A stretch of DNA of 64,000 nucleotides from JASHVB01 sp963780805. Lineage in GTDB: Bacteria; Pseudomonadota; Alphaproteobacteria; Acetobacterales; Acetobacteraceae. Positions 63,997 through 64,000 of the stretch are shown in pieces (position 1 is the stretch's first letter; every line of letters starts with the position of its first letter). A model generated the notes under the pieces. That model searched no databases. It was not told the origin of the DNA and saw only the letters and a list, made by a program, of their open reading frames with translations. The stretch spans positions 1,776,433 to 1,840,432 of the forward strand of contig CAWADP010000009.1 of assembly GCA_963780805.1 (NCBI GenBank), read 5' to 3'. The position numbers and the translations under genes were made by a program.

Positions 63997-64000
63997 TAAC

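Larger units (their letters stand above)
62923..64000 (+). mobile_element. IS91-type element (recombinase plus transposase start), right end outside window
   Basis: Adjacent tyrosine-recombinase and IS91-transposase frames in the usual order. IS91 elements have no terminal inverted repeats and move by rolling-circle replication; their ends (oriIS/terIS) cannot be located here because the right end is beyond the window. Confidence 0.8.

Overview
The window is GC-rich bacterial DNA whose gene families point to an alphaproteobacterium, most likely of the Acetobacterales/Rhodospirillales. Pointers are the rpoZ-rsh-acpS order, the alphaproteobacterial Rsh and small-protein types, a CIRCE-controlled groESL, the DUF3141-fabI-pta-ackA cluster and many GC-rich palindromic intergenic repeats. 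This placement is inferred from sequence character; no rRNA is present to test it.

Region 1 (1-17.6 kb) is mostly housekeeping and carbon metabolism. It holds the tail of a 2-oxoacid:ferredoxin oxidoreductase beta subunit, a PAS protein, a minus-strand rpoZ-rsh-acpS unit, a diaminopropionate ammonia-lyase, a GT4 glycosyltransferase, otnK-otnC (tetronate catabolism), a histone H1-like nucleoid protein, a 13-copy 16-bp tandem repeat, prpD-prpC (2-methylcitrate pathway) and a GNAT-amidohydrolase pair. Region 2 (17.6-28 kb) mixes a cupin, a GFA protein sitting between two decayed peptide-ABC-ATPase tails, a double-domain glycosyltransferase, a frameshifted AI-2E permease, a long palindromic element, and hyi-gst-glxR followed by an XRE regulator.

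Region 3 (28.3-37.1 kb) is a tRNA-Arg(CCG) carrying an 8-bp internal duplication and a full-length cyclic beta-1,2-glucan synthase (ndvB) broken by at least a dozen frame changes. Region 4 (37-52 kb) is a regulatory and stress island. It contains groESL with CIRCE, a receiver-domain protein, a YXWGXW exported protein, a 1,465-residue CheB-CheR-PAS-kinase-REC-REC-LuxR regulator, and a row of very small envelope or stress proteins (lipoproteins, entericidin, CsbD, DUF3309, a 17M-like protein). A 15-bp motif, GTARTTTCCGANNCT, occurs five times here, always oriented toward a nearby gene. It resembles FixJ-type boxes, and the giant regulator ends in a FixJ-like receiver plus LuxR helix-turn-helix, so the window probably shows a regulator together with part of its regulon.

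Region 5 (52-61.5 kb) is an energy-stress metabolic cluster: DUF3141 hydrolase-like protein, FabI, MaoC/phosphotransacetylase fusion, acetate kinase, P-type proton ATPase and a polyphosphate kinase 2 broken by three indels. The window closes with an exported peptide, an LTxxQ-like (Spy/CpxP) gene and an IS91-type element with its tyrosine recombinase. Indel-broken genes recur (GNAT, AI-2E, ndvB, a conserved gene at 46.6-48.1 kb, a secreted peptide at 49.5 kb, ppk2, spy-like), so either real gene decay or residual sequencing indels must be considered.
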